Part shown: positions 1 to 8,770 of the stretch, piece by piece
Numbering within the stretch: position 1 is the stretch's first letter
Layout: each line of letters begins with the position of its first letter
Assembly: GCA_902612125.1 (NCBI GenBank)
Contig: CACMBV010000007.1
Coordinates: 1 to 64,000, forward strand
DNA: 64,000 bases
Reading direction: 5' to 3'
Source: an uncultured Verrucomicrobiota bacterium
GTDB taxonomy: Bacteria; Verrucomicrobiota; Verrucomicrobiia; Opitutales; Seribacteraceae
Notes under the pieces: model-generated
Told to the model about the DNA's origin: nothing
The model's input: the letters and a program-made list of their open reading frames with translations, nothing else
Databases searched by the model: none
Made by a program: the position numbers and the translations under genes

Positions 1-879
1 TGGTTCGCTGACAGATTTCGATGTTTCAAAAAGAGAGTGTACATATTCATCTGAAGCTAAAGAAATAAACCCAACTTTCTCCATCAAATTAGTAAGAGTT
101 TTTTGCGTAAAATGAAACGTATGTGCGTTTTGCAAGTACTTCAGAAAGTCATATGAGTAACAGTTCACAATATTTCGAACTCCTGGAACTTCTATATAAA
201 CTAAACCATTTTCATTAAGAATATTCCTGACCAATTGCATTTCTTTAAATGGATCCAATATGTGCTCTAAAACATGCGAGTATATTATAAGATCTGGTTT
301 TGTATTTATGTGAATATCCGAAAAAAATCCTTTTGATAGTTCCATTCCATAGTCCTTGCCATATATTAAATAATCCTCACCTAAATCGCACCCTTTTACT
401 TGTGCACCAGCATCTGCAAATACCTTTAAAATTCCACCAGCGCCAACCCCAACCTCAAATACGAACATTTCGCTTAGAGACTTTTTAATGAATGGTTTTA
501 TAAATTTTAATATTTCTAGACCGTGCGAATATTGGTCTTGAAAAAAAATATCACTTGGAATCTTTTCGCCACTATAAATAAGGCGATATTCACTTTCGTA
601 AAATTTATCGTAGGAACTTTGAGTCATTCTTGGATTCGTCAAAATGAGCCCACATTTTTCACAACAAACCACAACCATTGGAAATCCGTAGCGGTCTCTT
701 TCAGATAATCTCATAAATTTATCCGAGAAGCACTGCGGACAATTTTTTAAGTACTCTAAATGTACTTCTCCGTCAGAGATTTTATCTAGAAATTTCTTCC
801 TAGCATCTTTTTGGACCACATTTAAATCATAAACTGGTTGTTTTTTGCCTTCCTTATATCTATCTCCTAAAATTGTCAC
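1..879 (-). CDS. SAM-dependent methyltransferase, zinc-binding N-terminus type (partial, 3' end outside window)
   Basis: This reading frame is open for 293 codons to the window edge and is missing from the ORF track because it has no stop here. I translated it by hand from the minus strand. The N-terminal third has two cysteine pairs (CPQC and CEKCG) followed by LTNPRM, the zinc-finger-like layout of sugar C-methyltransferases and related class I methyltransferases. The SAM-binding motif I is FEVGVGAGG and an acidic strand end (GCDLGEDY) follows; YSHVLEH and GLVYIEVPG fit later motifs. The start is set at GTG 877-879 because a stop lies nine codons upstream with no ATG between. It sits 47 bases behind the neuA-like gene, so it is probably the last known gene of that operon. 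The target could be a nucleotide sugar or another glycan precursor; the sequence does not settle this. Confidence 0.8.
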   Translation of the reverse strand, partial: MTILGDRYKEGKKQPVYDLNVVQKDARKKFLDKISDGEVHLEYLKNCPQCFSDKFMRLSERDRYGFPMVVVCCEKCGLILTNPRMTQSSYDKFYESEYRLIYSGEKIPSDIFFQDQYSHGLEILKFIKPFIKKSLSEMFVFEVGVGAGGILKVFADAGAQVKGCDLGEDYLIYGKDYGMELSKGFFSDIHINTKPDLIIYSHVLEHILDPFKEMQLVRNILNENGLVYIEVPGVRNIVNCYSYDFLKYLQNAHTFHFTQKTLTNLMEKVGFISLASDEYVHSLFETSKSVSEP

Positions 880-926
880 TTTTATAGAAAAACCCTGATG
901 ATTTATTTGAATTTATAAAATAGTCA

Positions 927-1607
927 TCAAAACGAAAAAAACTCTTGAGAGATAATTACTGCTTTTGCTAATTCAATGTCATCAGGTGAATTAATATCAA
1001 TATTTCTTACAAGTGGAATTTTGATGAAACCCATCTTTCCTCCATATCTAAGTTTGCTACTTTTCAGTTGAAGGTTTGTTGTTACATACAGTCCGCCACT
1101 TTCAACATACACGGAATCAACATCCTGTCTCATAGGGCGATTGTTTATGTCCCAATTCAATGGTTTCACAGAGGAAGTCCATCTTGGTGCCCAATCTTCT
1201 TTTGAAACTGCAAAAACTGAATCAAATTTCTTTGAATGAACCATTTCAATTCCTTTGTTTATGTCATCAGATGAAATGAATGGTGATGTAGCTTGTAGGA
1301 AAACTAGGATGTCAAAATCTACATTTTCTGAAAAATGCACTAAGGCATCGTCGCTTTTACTTTGATCAGTGCAGAGGTTTTCAGGTCTTCTAAGAACCTT
1401 ACAACCTTCTTTTTTTGCTAATCTTGAAATATCATCGCAATTAGTGCTGACCCAGGTTTCTATTGAATCAGAAGCTCTCGAAGCACGACACGAATAAGAT
1501 AGTAATGGAATTCCCCCTAGTTCGACTAAATTCTTATTTTTTATGCCCTTACTTCCTGCACGTGCCGGTATTAAAGTTACGACTTTAGATTCATAATATT
1601 TCACCAA
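927..1607 (-). CDS. neuA: CMP-nonulosonate (acylneuraminate) cytidylyltransferase
   Basis: The 226-residue protein has the nucleotide-binding signature of CMP-sugar synthetases near its start (LIPARAGSKGIKNKNL, residues 12-27), followed by ATSPF and a substrate-binding SGGLYVT segment. Length and order match NeuA/PseF/LegF enzymes, which activate a nine-carbon keto-sugar acid with CTP in the cytoplasm before transfer to a surface glycan. Its start overlaps the end of the NeuB-like gene by 17 bases, so the two are probably translated in a coupled way. Sequence alone does not say whether the substrate is neuraminic, legionaminic or pseudaminic acid. No SGNH esterase domain, as found in some NeuA proteins, is present. 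Confidence 0.9.
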   Translation of the reverse strand: MVKYYESKVVTLIPARAGSKGIKNKNLVELGGIPLLSYSCRASRASDSIETWVSTNCDDISRLAKKEGCKVLRRPENLCTDQSKSDDALVHFSENVDFDILVFLQATSPFISSDDINKGIEMVHSKKFDSVFAVSKEDWAPRWTSSVKPLNWDINNRPMRQDVDSVYVESGGLYVTTNLQLKSSKLRYGGKMGFIKIPLVRNIDINSPDDIELAKAVIISQEFFSF

Positions 1608-3465
1608 AATTCTTCTCTAAAGTTTTCATTGCTTTGTAAGTTCCTAGCCCTTGATGAAGATGCCCACTCCAGATTTCTGTAATCCATGTGTAATTGACAT
1701 CTTTTAGGGTATTGAAAACGGAAATGAAGTCGATTTCTCCATCGAAAATTTGTACACCTTCACCACATAAACCAGATGCATCAGAAATATGTAGGTGGCT
1801 AATAATATCCTTAACTTTCTTCGCATAATCAGACAGAGTAGATTCTTCCAACTTGCATTGCAATTGAGCATGGCAAATGTCAAAAGTCATCTTCGTATTA
1901 GTTTCATTACAAAATCGCACCATATCCGAAGAAGGAGCAAATCCGTATTGGTACCATTGACCTCCTAAATACCAGGGGCGAGGTGGCAGATTTTCAGGCA
2001 AAACATCAATTTGTTCTTTAGGGTATTCAATCTTGTTGAAATTGTAAATTGCTAACTCTATCATTCGCTCATGAGTTGATAGTCTTTCGATACCATGCCT
2101 TGTCGATTCTAGTAAATCCAAACTCATGCCACCCAAGTGAACGACCATCTTTGGCTTGTGAACCGGCCAATTTTTTGAAATTTCCAAAGTCTTCTCGATG
2201 GATTTCTCGATCAGAGTAAGCGATTCATCAACCAACTTTTGATCTTCAGAGCAGATATTAACAAGTTGTCTGTCCATTATTTCTGGAGCGTGTACAATTA
2301 ATTCAGAAAAATCATTTCCTTTTTCAAAAACAACATCTAAATCATTTTGAGAGCAATGAAACTCAAAAACTGGTGGGTTCAGAGGCAAATAATCATCATA
2401 GTCGTGGAATCTACATTTAACCCCCCATTTATTCTTAAACCGAAAATTCTTCCATTCCGAAATTTTGATAATTCTTTCAAAGTCATGTGCGGAGATAAAC
2501 TCACCTGCTGAAATTTCTCTTTCAACAGTTTTGTTTAGATAATTGTCAATTACATGAGGGAAAATTCCTTTGCCAGGAGATTTATATTCAACATTATCGA
2601 TTGACAGTTTTTGTCCAACTTGAATCCTATTCTTTGCAGTAGCACTTTTTGCAAAAAGTTCCTTACACAGTGTTTCTTGTTGATTAACATGTTTATTATG
2701 ATTCAGAGATTGTTCCGTTAATCTTATCTTTTTAACCATTTCCTTGAATTCTTTGGGTAGCATCGAGGCTTTGTGATCTGGACCTTTCTGATTCCTATCA
2801 AATGTGATGTGCTTTTCAATAATTGTAGCTCCCATTGCAACTGCAGCCACTGGTATAAAATCCCCTCGTTCATGTCCAGAATAACCATATCTTTTAGAGA
2901 GAGCGGCTAGGTCACTAAGAAAACTCAAAGACAAAGATTCGTATGAACAAGGATAAGTCGAGTTTGCAAGTAGTAATGAGTAATCTATATTTAATTTTTT
3001 ATAAGATTTCACACACAATTTGATATCTTCCACACTCCACATTCCGGTGGAAATATAAAAAGGAATATTAAATCCTGCACAATGTTCAATCAAGGGAAGA
3101 TTAGTCATATCAGCTGAAGCAATTTTTATTGCAGAAACATCCAATTGCCTCACAAAATTTGCAGAAGATTTATCCATTGGAGTAACTATTAAATCCAGGT
3201 CTAAATCTGAACATTTTTTTCGAATAATTTCATAATCACTTTCAGTCAATTCAACTTCCAAAAGTAAAGGTATCAAATAATCGAAATTCCACTCTGCATT
3301 ATTGGGGTTTTTAATGATAAATTCAGAATATATTTCTTGTAGATTTCTCTTTTGAAACTTTACGGCATCAACACCTGCTTCATGAGAAGCATAAATTAGA
3401 TCAAGAGCAGTTTCAAGATTACCGTTATGATTGATTCCTATTTCTGATATTATTGTTACGCTCAT
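1591..3465 (-). CDS. neuB: Nonulosonate synthase (NeuB family) fused to SAF domain and a second, xylose-isomerase-like TIM barrel
   Basis: Residues 1 to about 265 are a NeuB-type barrel that condenses phosphoenolpyruvate with an N-acylated hexosamine. The motifs SEIGINHNG, VKFQKR, STGMWS, YSGHERG and EKHITFDRNQKGPDH are all present. Residues of roughly 270-335 form a SAF/antifreeze-like domain (PGKGIFPHVI, REISAGEFI), the usual C-terminal cap of NeuB. A further 290 residues follow, with features of an AP-endonuclease-2/xylose-isomerase-like barrel (VVHLGGM, FDICHAQLQC, HLHISDASG, ITEIWSGH). Ordinary NeuB proteins are about 340-360 residues, so this 624-residue form is a fusion. The extra barrel could be an epimerase acting on the precursor sugar; that is inference. 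The start ATG at 3465 follows an AT-rich 90-base spacer. The next gene, neuA-like, overlaps its 3' end. Confidence 0.88.
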   Translation of the reverse strand: MSVTIISEIGINHNGNLETALDLIYASHEAGVDAVKFQKRNLQEIYSEFIIKNPNNAEWNFDYLIPLLLEVELTESDYEIIRKKCSDLDLDLIVTPMDKSSANFVRQLDVSAIKIASADMTNLPLIEHCAGFNIPFYISTGMWSVEDIKLCVKSYKKLNIDYSLLLANSTYPCSYESLSLSFLSDLAALSKRYGYSGHERGDFIPVAAVAMGATIIEKHITFDRNQKGPDHKASMLPKEFKEMVKKIRLTEQSLNHNKHVNQQETLCKELFAKSATAKNRIQVGQKLSIDNVEYKSPGKGIFPHVIDNYLNKTVEREISAGEFISAHDFERIIKISEWKNFRFKNKWGVKCRFHDYDDYLPLNPPVFEFHCSQNDLDVVFEKGNDFSELIVHAPEIMDRQLVNICSEDQKLVDESLTLIEKSIEKTLEISKNWPVHKPKMVVHLGGMSLDLLESTRHGIERLSTHERMIELAIYNFNKIEYPKEQIDVLPENLPPRPWYLGGQWYQYGFAPSSDMVRFCNETNTKMTFDICHAQLQCKLEESTLSDYAKKVKDIISHLHISDASGLCGEGVQIFDGEIDFISVFNTLKDVNYTWITEIWSGHLHQGLGTYKAMKTLEKNFGEIL

Positions 3466-3555
3466 ATAGTTAAATAAATTATTGAAATATAACTATTCCT
3501 CAATTTATACTAATCATAAATATATATTACTATTAATAAATCAATCTAATAAATA

Positions 3556-4179
3556 TTACTTATTGGTTATATTTAATAAATCTTCTGTCTTAATCTCACC
3601 CAATTCATTATTCCACCATTGAGATTTTAATAACTCTGATATAGTTTCTTCATCAAATCGATAGCGTACAATAGTAGGTGGGCTTCCATAACATATAGCG
3701 TAGGGAGGAACATTTTTAGCGATTATTGCATTAGCTCCAATTATCGCTCCAATTCCAATTTTGACGCCATCTAGAATAATGCATCTTGCTCCTAACCATA
3801 CATCATGCCCTATTGTGACTTGTTCATTTTCAATAATATTTAAATTCAAACCTGTAGACCCAATAGCCTTACACACTACATTATTAATCGAATAGGTACA
3901 CGGTGATGTCGAGTAATGATCGGTAGGGTGACTACCCAGTCCGCCAATCATACATTCTGGTCCGATACTAACAAATCTGCCAACAGAAGCATTCATAATA
4001 TTGGAACTCCTGCTTAAACATGTATACCTACCCAAGGAAGAATTTTTGATATTACAGTCTCTTGAGATTGAGCAGGGACCTTCAATTTTTGATTTGTTAC
4101 AAATTTTCGACTTAACACTCAAATAGCGTGAACCACCAAATGGTCTATATCTCATATAATATCGCAACCTTCTTATCAT
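3556..4179 (-). CDS. Hexapeptide-repeat (left-handed beta-helix) acetyltransferase, CatB/XAT-like
   Basis: The 207 residues show hexapeptide repeats from about residue 25 on (CNKSKIEGPCSISRDCNI and SVGFV-like turns). They also contain the XAT-type region VTIGHDVWLGARCIILDGV followed by GAIIGANAIIAKNVPPYAI and YGSPPTIVRYRF. The SHP turn (GGLGSHPTDHYST) carries the histidine expected as general base in this family. Such enzymes move an acetyl group from acetyl-CoA onto a sugar hydroxyl or amine in the cytoplasm. It starts seven bases after the DUF115/GT42-like gene, so it is in the same operon as the nonulosonate genes and may acetylate that sugar or another residue of the glycan. A role as a serine- or chloramphenicol-type acetyltransferase is less likely in this setting. 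Confidence 0.85.
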   Translation of the reverse strand: MIRRLRYYMRYRPFGGSRYLSVKSKICNKSKIEGPCSISRDCNIKNSSLGRYTCLSRSSNIMNASVGRFVSIGPECMIGGLGSHPTDHYSTSPCTYSINNVVCKAIGSTGLNLNIIENEQVTIGHDVWLGARCIILDGVKIGIGAIIGANAIIAKNVPPYAICYGSPPTIVRYRFDEETISELLKSQWWNNELGEIKTEDLLNITNK

Positions 4180-4185
4180 GTGGAA

Positions 4186-5046
4186 TTAAATAGTTATTGA
4201 TTCAAAAACATCAAGAGAACTATTTGGAGTCGCGTTAAGGATCTTAATGTCGCGATTTTTACAATAAAGGTCAATGTTTCGATAGCATGCCCAACGATTT
4301 GCCAATATATTAAACCATTTCTCAGTGTTAATGTTTCGAAGATGAGGAGTATCATCATGGCCTAGATTAGCTTCATAAAAATGTGGAGTTTCATTTTTAT
4401 GAATACTTTGAAGGTAATCGTGGTCACAGCCAAGAAGAATAATTTTCCTGCATCCGATGAACACAGCCCATTGTATTGCACTAATTAAGACTGTAGAACT
4501 TGGAGGTATAGTCTTGGTGAAATCCCAAGCTCTTGATAACAAGTAAGAATCAGGCGTTCTAAAATGATTTAGGTCGGTCTTGTATATAACAAATGGAAAT
4601 TGGGGTTGACCAAAACTGTTAACATATCTAACGAAGCTGTAATTGTAAGGTGAATATCCAAAAAGGCATGTGAAATCCCAGTCCCATTTAGATATTCCAC
4701 GCAAATATCGATCATAATGATCAAAAGCAAAAGGCTGATGGTTTGGAGCAATTATGTGATAATCAGGTCTAATATCATCGCAGTGTGAACAGTTATAAAA
4801 GTGACTAACCGATATTTTGATTCCATCAGTTAATGAAGTAAAATTAGTATGGTTTATAGATGGACCTGTGCAAAGGATATAACCAGTTTTTTTATGAAGA
4901 TTTTTGAAAGTTCGATTTTTCGAACTGTAATTAATTATCATTGATCTTGTTTCTTTACTAAGCTTAAAGTAACTAAAGTGCTCCATTAGGTATCTTTTAA
5001 AAATGGATGGTAGATTAAATCTGTACGCTTTGAAGAGTATTTTCAT
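4186..5046 (-). CDS. DUF115/GT42-like protein, candidate sialyl- (nonulosonate) transferase
   Basis: I cannot assign this 286-residue protein firmly. Near residue 55 it has GYILCTGPSINHTNF, resembling the GNGPSL nucleotide-binding loop shared by GT42 sialyltransferases (CstII type) and DUF115/MptE-like proteins. Near residue 185 it has SSTVLISAIQWAVFIGCRKIILLGCDHDY, resembling the CstII region where a small-residue loop is followed by ALGYKEIYLSGIDFY. Further on it has a histidine-containing loop (NLGHDDTPH) and a C-terminal IDLYCKNRDIKILNATPNS segment like KLYCLCPNS of CstII. The protein lacks a signal peptide and membrane span. It lies directly upstream of the acetyltransferase and NeuB/NeuA genes, which fits a transferase using the CMP-sugar they make. 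The family resemblance is by eye only, so the function is an inference. Confidence 0.5.
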   Translation of the reverse strand: MKILFKAYRFNLPSIFKRYLMEHFSYFKLSKETRSMIINYSSKNRTFKNLHKKTGYILCTGPSINHTNFTSLTDGIKISVSHFYNCSHCDDIRPDYHIIAPNHQPFAFDHYDRYLRGISKWDWDFTCLFGYSPYNYSFVRYVNSFGQPQFPFVIYKTDLNHFRTPDSYLLSRAWDFTKTIPPSSTVLISAIQWAVFIGCRKIILLGCDHDYLQSIHKNETPHFYEANLGHDDTPHLRNINTEKWFNILANRWACYRNIDLYCKNRDIKILNATPNSSLDVFESITI

Positions 5047-5248
5047 CAGAAAGGATTGTTTCGAATATCCAAATATTTTTGAAAATGAGTTTTTGTAATC
5101 AATTGAGAGTTTCCCCGATCTTGCTGTTCAATTATTGAAGAGTTTCATGACTCGATGGACTTTTGATAAATTCAATTATTTGTCTTACGCTTTAACAATA
5201 AATATTTACAATGTTTTCGATCCTGCTTCTTTTTGACTTTAGATAATA

Positions 5249-5980
5249 ATGTCCTTTATTTCCATCGTAACTGTTGTACTTAATGCCGAAAACACTATTT
5301 TAACAACCTTAGATAGCTTGGTTAGTCAGAATTTTCCCGACTTAGAATGGATAATCATTGATGGCAATTCATCGGATGGAACTTTAGAACTCTTAAAAAA
5401 GCACAAAAAGCACATTAATCATGTAATTTCCGAACCCGACAATGGCATCTACGATGCCATGAACAAAGGAATTAAGCATGCTAAGGGTGAATACATAATT
5501 TTTTTAAATGCAGGCGATTCTTTTTTTGATAAGAATGCTCTGACACGAATTAATTTTTCAACCAAGTCAGATCTTATAGTTGGGAACTTGCTCTTTATGG
5601 ACAGTAACACCATTAAGAAATCACCTGAAAATCTAGACCGTTGTTACATGTTGAAAAATACATTACCCCATCAAGCTACCTTTTTTCACCGAAGAGTATT
5701 CGAAAATTTTGGGCACTTTGATACTTCTTACAGGATTGCCGGAGATTATGAGTTTTTCGCCCGGATGGTCAATTCTGGTGAGCCCAGTTATTGCTTTCAT
5801 CCGGAGATTATAGCTAAATTTGCCGGCGGAGGCATCAGTTCAGATCCTAAATACCGAAACCTTAGAAAAAGAGAAAATCATAGAATTCGCTGGGAGTATT
5901 ATCCAAAATATAGATTAACTTTGAAGTCTATGAGGCAAGGGGTGAGAAATCTTTTTTGTTCAACTTCGCTATCCAACTAG
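5249..5980 (+). CDS. Family 2 glycosyltransferase, WcaE-like
   Basis: The 243 residues begin with the GT2 pattern [14 protein letters not shown] and continue with [37 protein letters not shown] and FLNAGDSFF. The last contains the acidic triad (here N-A-G-D) that replaces DxD in colanic-acid WcaE-type transferases. [12 protein letters not shown] and [10 protein letters not shown] match the acceptor-side region of the same group. It acts at the cytoplasmic face of the membrane on a lipid-linked glycan. This is the only plus-strand gene in the first 12.5 kb. It is divergent from the DUF115/GT42-like gene across a 202-base AT-rich spacer that should hold both promoters, and its last four bases overlap the end of the facing GT10 gene. 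Confidence 0.9.
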   Translation: MSFISIVTVVLNAENTILTTLDSLVSQNFPDLEWIIIDGNSSDGTLELLKKHKKHINHVISEPDNGIYDAMNKGIKHAKGEYIIFLNAGDSFFDKNALTRINFSTKSDLIVGNLLFMDSNTIKKSPENLDRCYMLKNTLPHQATFFHRRVFENFGHFDTSYRIAGDYEFFARMVNSGEPSYCFHPEIIAKFAGGGISSDPKYRNLRKRENHRIRWEYYPKYRLTLKSMRQGVRNLFCSTSLSN

Positions 5981-6900
5981 AGGAACGAAAATTTTCCAGA
6001 TTGTTTGATTGATTTAATCCCCCATCGGCTTTTGTTGCGGCGAAAGACTCGCTTGTGGGGACGATTAAAAATTTCACTCAAAAAGTCTTTGAATACATTT
6101 TCATTTAGTTCATGGGGTTCTATGCCATTTTTGAACCAAGGTTCTTTGATCATTGTAAGATATTGATCATCATTAGAATCCAATTCACGGACGAGGTTAA
6201 CCAGTCCGTCAATATTCTGAAAATCATGGCAATTAATGAAAGCCTTTGGATTAAAATGTTTGGTAATAGTCGGATCGCCCCAGTATATGGGAATGGCGTT
6301 GGACTGTGCAGCTTGTGCAAACTTTTCAGTCAAGTATCCAGGATGCGAATAATTCTCTATGGCTAGTACAAATTTATAATTCGACTGGAAGGCGATTTTA
6401 TCGTCTACAGGACCACCCACATTGTTATTCCACCGCCCACCACAATCAACACGCTTATATTTTGAGATAGCAGTGAAAATGGTTTCCCGTTCAGGTGCAC
6501 TATTCTTGGTGTTGGACATTACATAAGCACAGAATCCCTTTTTTGTTCTAAACACTTCTTCGGGATCTGGCCTTGGTTCCAAAAAAGTAGAATAGGCCTC
6601 CTTGTACAGCTTGATAAGGGGAAGCCTGCAGTAGCGGTCGCCAAATTGAATATGGTCAAATCCCATAGCATAATCGCAAATATTAAAATCCGGTGTCACA
6701 CACTCACCAGTAACAAATATTCTTATACCGTCGTACTTGACGACCTCTTTGCCCATGCACGAGTGAAAGATGTAATCAGCTTTTCGGGGGTGAACCATTT
6801 TGAATTGGTAACGATCTTGAATTAGAGCCAGAACTGCATCAATAAATGCCGTATTTTTTCCAGCGTCTACAATAGCAATATGCTTAACTGGCTTAGTCAC
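5977..6900 (-). CDS. GT10 family alpha-(1,3/4)-fucosyltransferase-type enzyme
   Basis: The C-terminal half carries the GT10 signature in order: [55 protein letters not shown] and [22 protein letters not shown]. These match the GDP-fucose binding region of bacterial (Helicobacter FucT) and animal fucosyltransferases. The N-terminal half ([21 protein letters not shown]) fits the acceptor-binding half. Length 307 is near that of short bacterial members. It ends one base before the FkbM gene start on the minus strand, so it belongs to the long glycan operon. It probably adds fucose, or a related deoxyhexose, to the surface glycan. GDP-fucose synthesis genes are not in the window. Confidence 0.88.
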   Translation of the reverse strand: MTKPVKHIAIVDAGKNTAFIDAVLALIQDRYQFKMVHPRKADYIFHSCMGKEVVKYDGIRIFVTGECVTPDFNICDYAMGFDHIQFGDRYCRLPLIKLYKEAYSTFLEPRPDPEEVFRTKKGFCAYVMSNTKNSAPERETIFTAISKYKRVDCGGRWNNNVGGPVDDKIAFQSNYKFVLAIENYSHPGYLTEKFAQAAQSNAIPIYWGDPTITKHFNPKAFINCHDFQNIDGLVNLVRELDSNDDQYLTMIKEPWFKNGIEPHELNENVFKDFLSEIFNRPHKRVFRRNKSRWGIKSIKQSGKFSFL

Positions 6901-7710
6901 CTAAAGCTTAGGCTGCCAACAACGCGGAAGAAGTACATCTTGCTTATTCGAGATACATTTAGCATCCAATGGGTGTGGGTAAGAACTTACCTTTCCTCCT
7001 GCAATCATTCGGTCACTGCGTAAGAATGTAAACTCCATAGTCGCGGGGATTTCTAAACCATGAATCTTTAAGACTCTTCGATTATTGTTCGGATGAATGT
7101 GAATAACAACATGTGACATTAACAATTTTCTGAATGCTGGAGCTAATAGGGAAAAAGAAAAGCGGTCCGCAAGCTGATGAAGTTTATGAAATTCAATGAT
7201 AATAATTCTGAACTTTTCAAGCAACCCATTTGAAACATTGTGTAAAACTTCATACTCAGATCCTTCTATATCCATTTGTAAAATACCCTCACAGGAAGGG
7301 TCATTAGCGAACTCAGGTAGTTGTTCCTGAACCCAATTGTCCATTGTAATCAATCCTTTTTTTTCAGAATTTTGAGAAGAGATAAACTTTTTTATGAAAT
7401 TGAAGGAGTTATTTTCGACAGCGGGTTTTTCAACTGATTTATCTGCCAAATAAACCTGCATTCCCCGAGATGCCATATCCTTTTCAAAATCGCTACAGTC
7501 CGCAACTCCAGGAGAAAAACAATACTTAATGCCATTAAGATCATCCGGTATTAAATAGCCACCATCCCCACTTGGTCCAACTCTAATGAGGTCATGCTGC
7601 GTTGGACTAATTCGGAGTTCTCTAATAAGCGAACAAAGATCATCGTTCATGGTGTTTTTCCCGGGAAAAACGCCTAGGTTTGAAAAAATATTCCTTAAAA
7701 TATAATTCAT
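6901..7710 (-). CDS. FkbM family methyltransferase
   Basis: The protein has the FkbM-type order GPSGDGGYLIPDDL, then a divergent SAM-binding strand (CFSPGVADCSDFEKDMASRG), and the family hallmark LQMDIEGSEYEVL near residue 165 followed by IIIIEFHKLHQ. FkbM proteins are O-methyltransferases acting on sugars, polyketides and glycolipids. The N-terminal 25 residues contain no signal peptide. It sits between two GT10 genes and abuts the first with no spacer, which argues that it methylates a sugar of the same glycan. The exact position methylated cannot be told from sequence. Confidence 0.8.
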   Translation of the reverse strand: MNYILRNIFSNLGVFPGKNTMNDDLCSLIRELRISPTQHDLIRVGPSGDGGYLIPDDLNGIKYCFSPGVADCSDFEKDMASRGMQVYLADKSVEKPAVENNSFNFIKKFISSQNSEKKGLITMDNWVQEQLPEFANDPSCEGILQMDIEGSEYEVLHNVSNGLLEKFRIIIIEFHKLHQLADRFSFSLLAPAFRKLLMSHVVIHIHPNNNRRVLKIHGLEIPATMEFTFLRSDRMIAGGKVSSYPHPLDAKCISNKQDVLLPRCWQPKL

Positions 7711-7727
7711 TAATCTATGAGTAAAAG

Positions 7728-8765
7728 CTAAACACGAACATTTTTTATAATGGCAATGCTTTTGTTTCTTATTTTTTCAAATAATGTAACAATTAATTTG
7801 TTTGGAATTTTTCTTAGTTCATTACGGCTGAGAAGAGCCTTATTGTGAGAATTTAAAGTTTTTCCTTTTAAATGTCTCTGCTCAATTATTTTTGAAATTG
7901 TCGCATAAAAATTATACTTGTCTAAAACGAACTGTCTAGATTTGTTAATGTGTTTGAGCCTCTTTTCGTATTCGTTGTTTTTCATTGCGATACTGATTAT
8001 TTGGGAGCTTTTCACTGGATCATTAATATCAATCTCGATGAAACTCTCTGATGGAAAGTATTCACTTGCATTGGGAGCACCGTAATAAAACGGTAGGGTA
8101 AGTCCCAGGAAGGCATCGGAGAGCTTTTCGGTCCACCAGTGATCACAACGATGATTCTCTACAGCGATATGATATTTGTATGAATCGAGTGCATCAGCTT
8201 TATCTTTAATTTCACGAATCCCTCTGCCAAAGCGATCGAGTTGAGGAAGCTTTTTATGGAGCTCCTCGATAAAAAAATTACGCTTTTTGTGAAGTGTGTG
8301 GGTGTGGTTCTTTGAAGAGGTGACGGTAGAAATACTCAGTGTTTTTTCTTGGGGAAGTTTTTGAGCAATTTGATCGTAGGATCTAGTAGTACCATAATAC
8401 CAAAAAAGAGCTGGTTGGGAGTGGATTTTCCCGGGATGTTTGAGTGCCCAATCCTCCTGTCCTGTGAGTACATAGCCGAATTGCCGGATGTAGGCAGATT
8501 CGTAAGTTTTAATAGAGGAGGGTTCAAGAGTCACAAGAAGAGTGTTTTGGGAAGCACACTTAAGATCGATTTTTCCGACAAAATCATCGTATACAACGAG
8601 CCAGTCATAATTTTGTTCATTGCCAAATACAAATCGGCATGAGCCCCATTCGGGTGTATTTTTAGGGAATCCTTGGTTTTTAAAGGAGGAAGGTTTATCC
8701 GCAATCAAATGACTGCTCTTAGTGATGACCTTAACCAGAATTTTATTTTTATCTAAAGTATTCAA
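7728..8765 (-). CDS. GT10-like fucosyltransferase family protein
   Basis: This 345-residue protein shares the GT10 C-terminal layout in a diverged form: FFIEELHKKLPQLDRFGRG, DSYKYHIAVENHRCDHWWTEKLSDAFLG and TLPFYYGAPNASEYFPSESFIEID. The YKYHIAVEN and EKLSDAFLG segments correspond to YKFVLAIEN and TEKFAQAA of the neighbouring GT10 gene. The N-terminal half (WLVVYDDF, GYVLTGQEDWALKHP) resembles the acceptor half of the same family. It is a second, distinct member in the operon, probably giving a different linkage or acting on a different acceptor. Its end lies 17 bases upstream of the FkbM start. Confidence 0.78.
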   Translation of the reverse strand: MNTLDKNKILVKVITKSSHLIADKPSSFKNQGFPKNTPEWGSCRFVFGNEQNYDWLVVYDDFVGKIDLKCASQNTLLVTLEPSSIKTYESAYIRQFGYVLTGQEDWALKHPGKIHSQPALFWYYGTTRSYDQIAQKLPQEKTLSISTVTSSKNHTHTLHKKRNFFIEELHKKLPQLDRFGRGIREIKDKADALDSYKYHIAVENHRCDHWWTEKLSDAFLGLTLPFYYGAPNASEYFPSESFIEIDINDPVKSSQIISIAMKNNEYEKRLKHINKSRQFVLDKYNFYATISKIIEQRHLKGKTLNSHNKALLSRNELRKIPNKLIVTLFEKIRNKSIAIIKNVRV

Positions 8766-8770
8766 AAAAA

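Noticed and set aside
300-708. Two short plus-strand ORFs (300-488 and 523-708)
   Set aside because: They are shadows of the truncated methyltransferase gene on the minus strand (1-879), which has clear SAM and zinc-site motifs.
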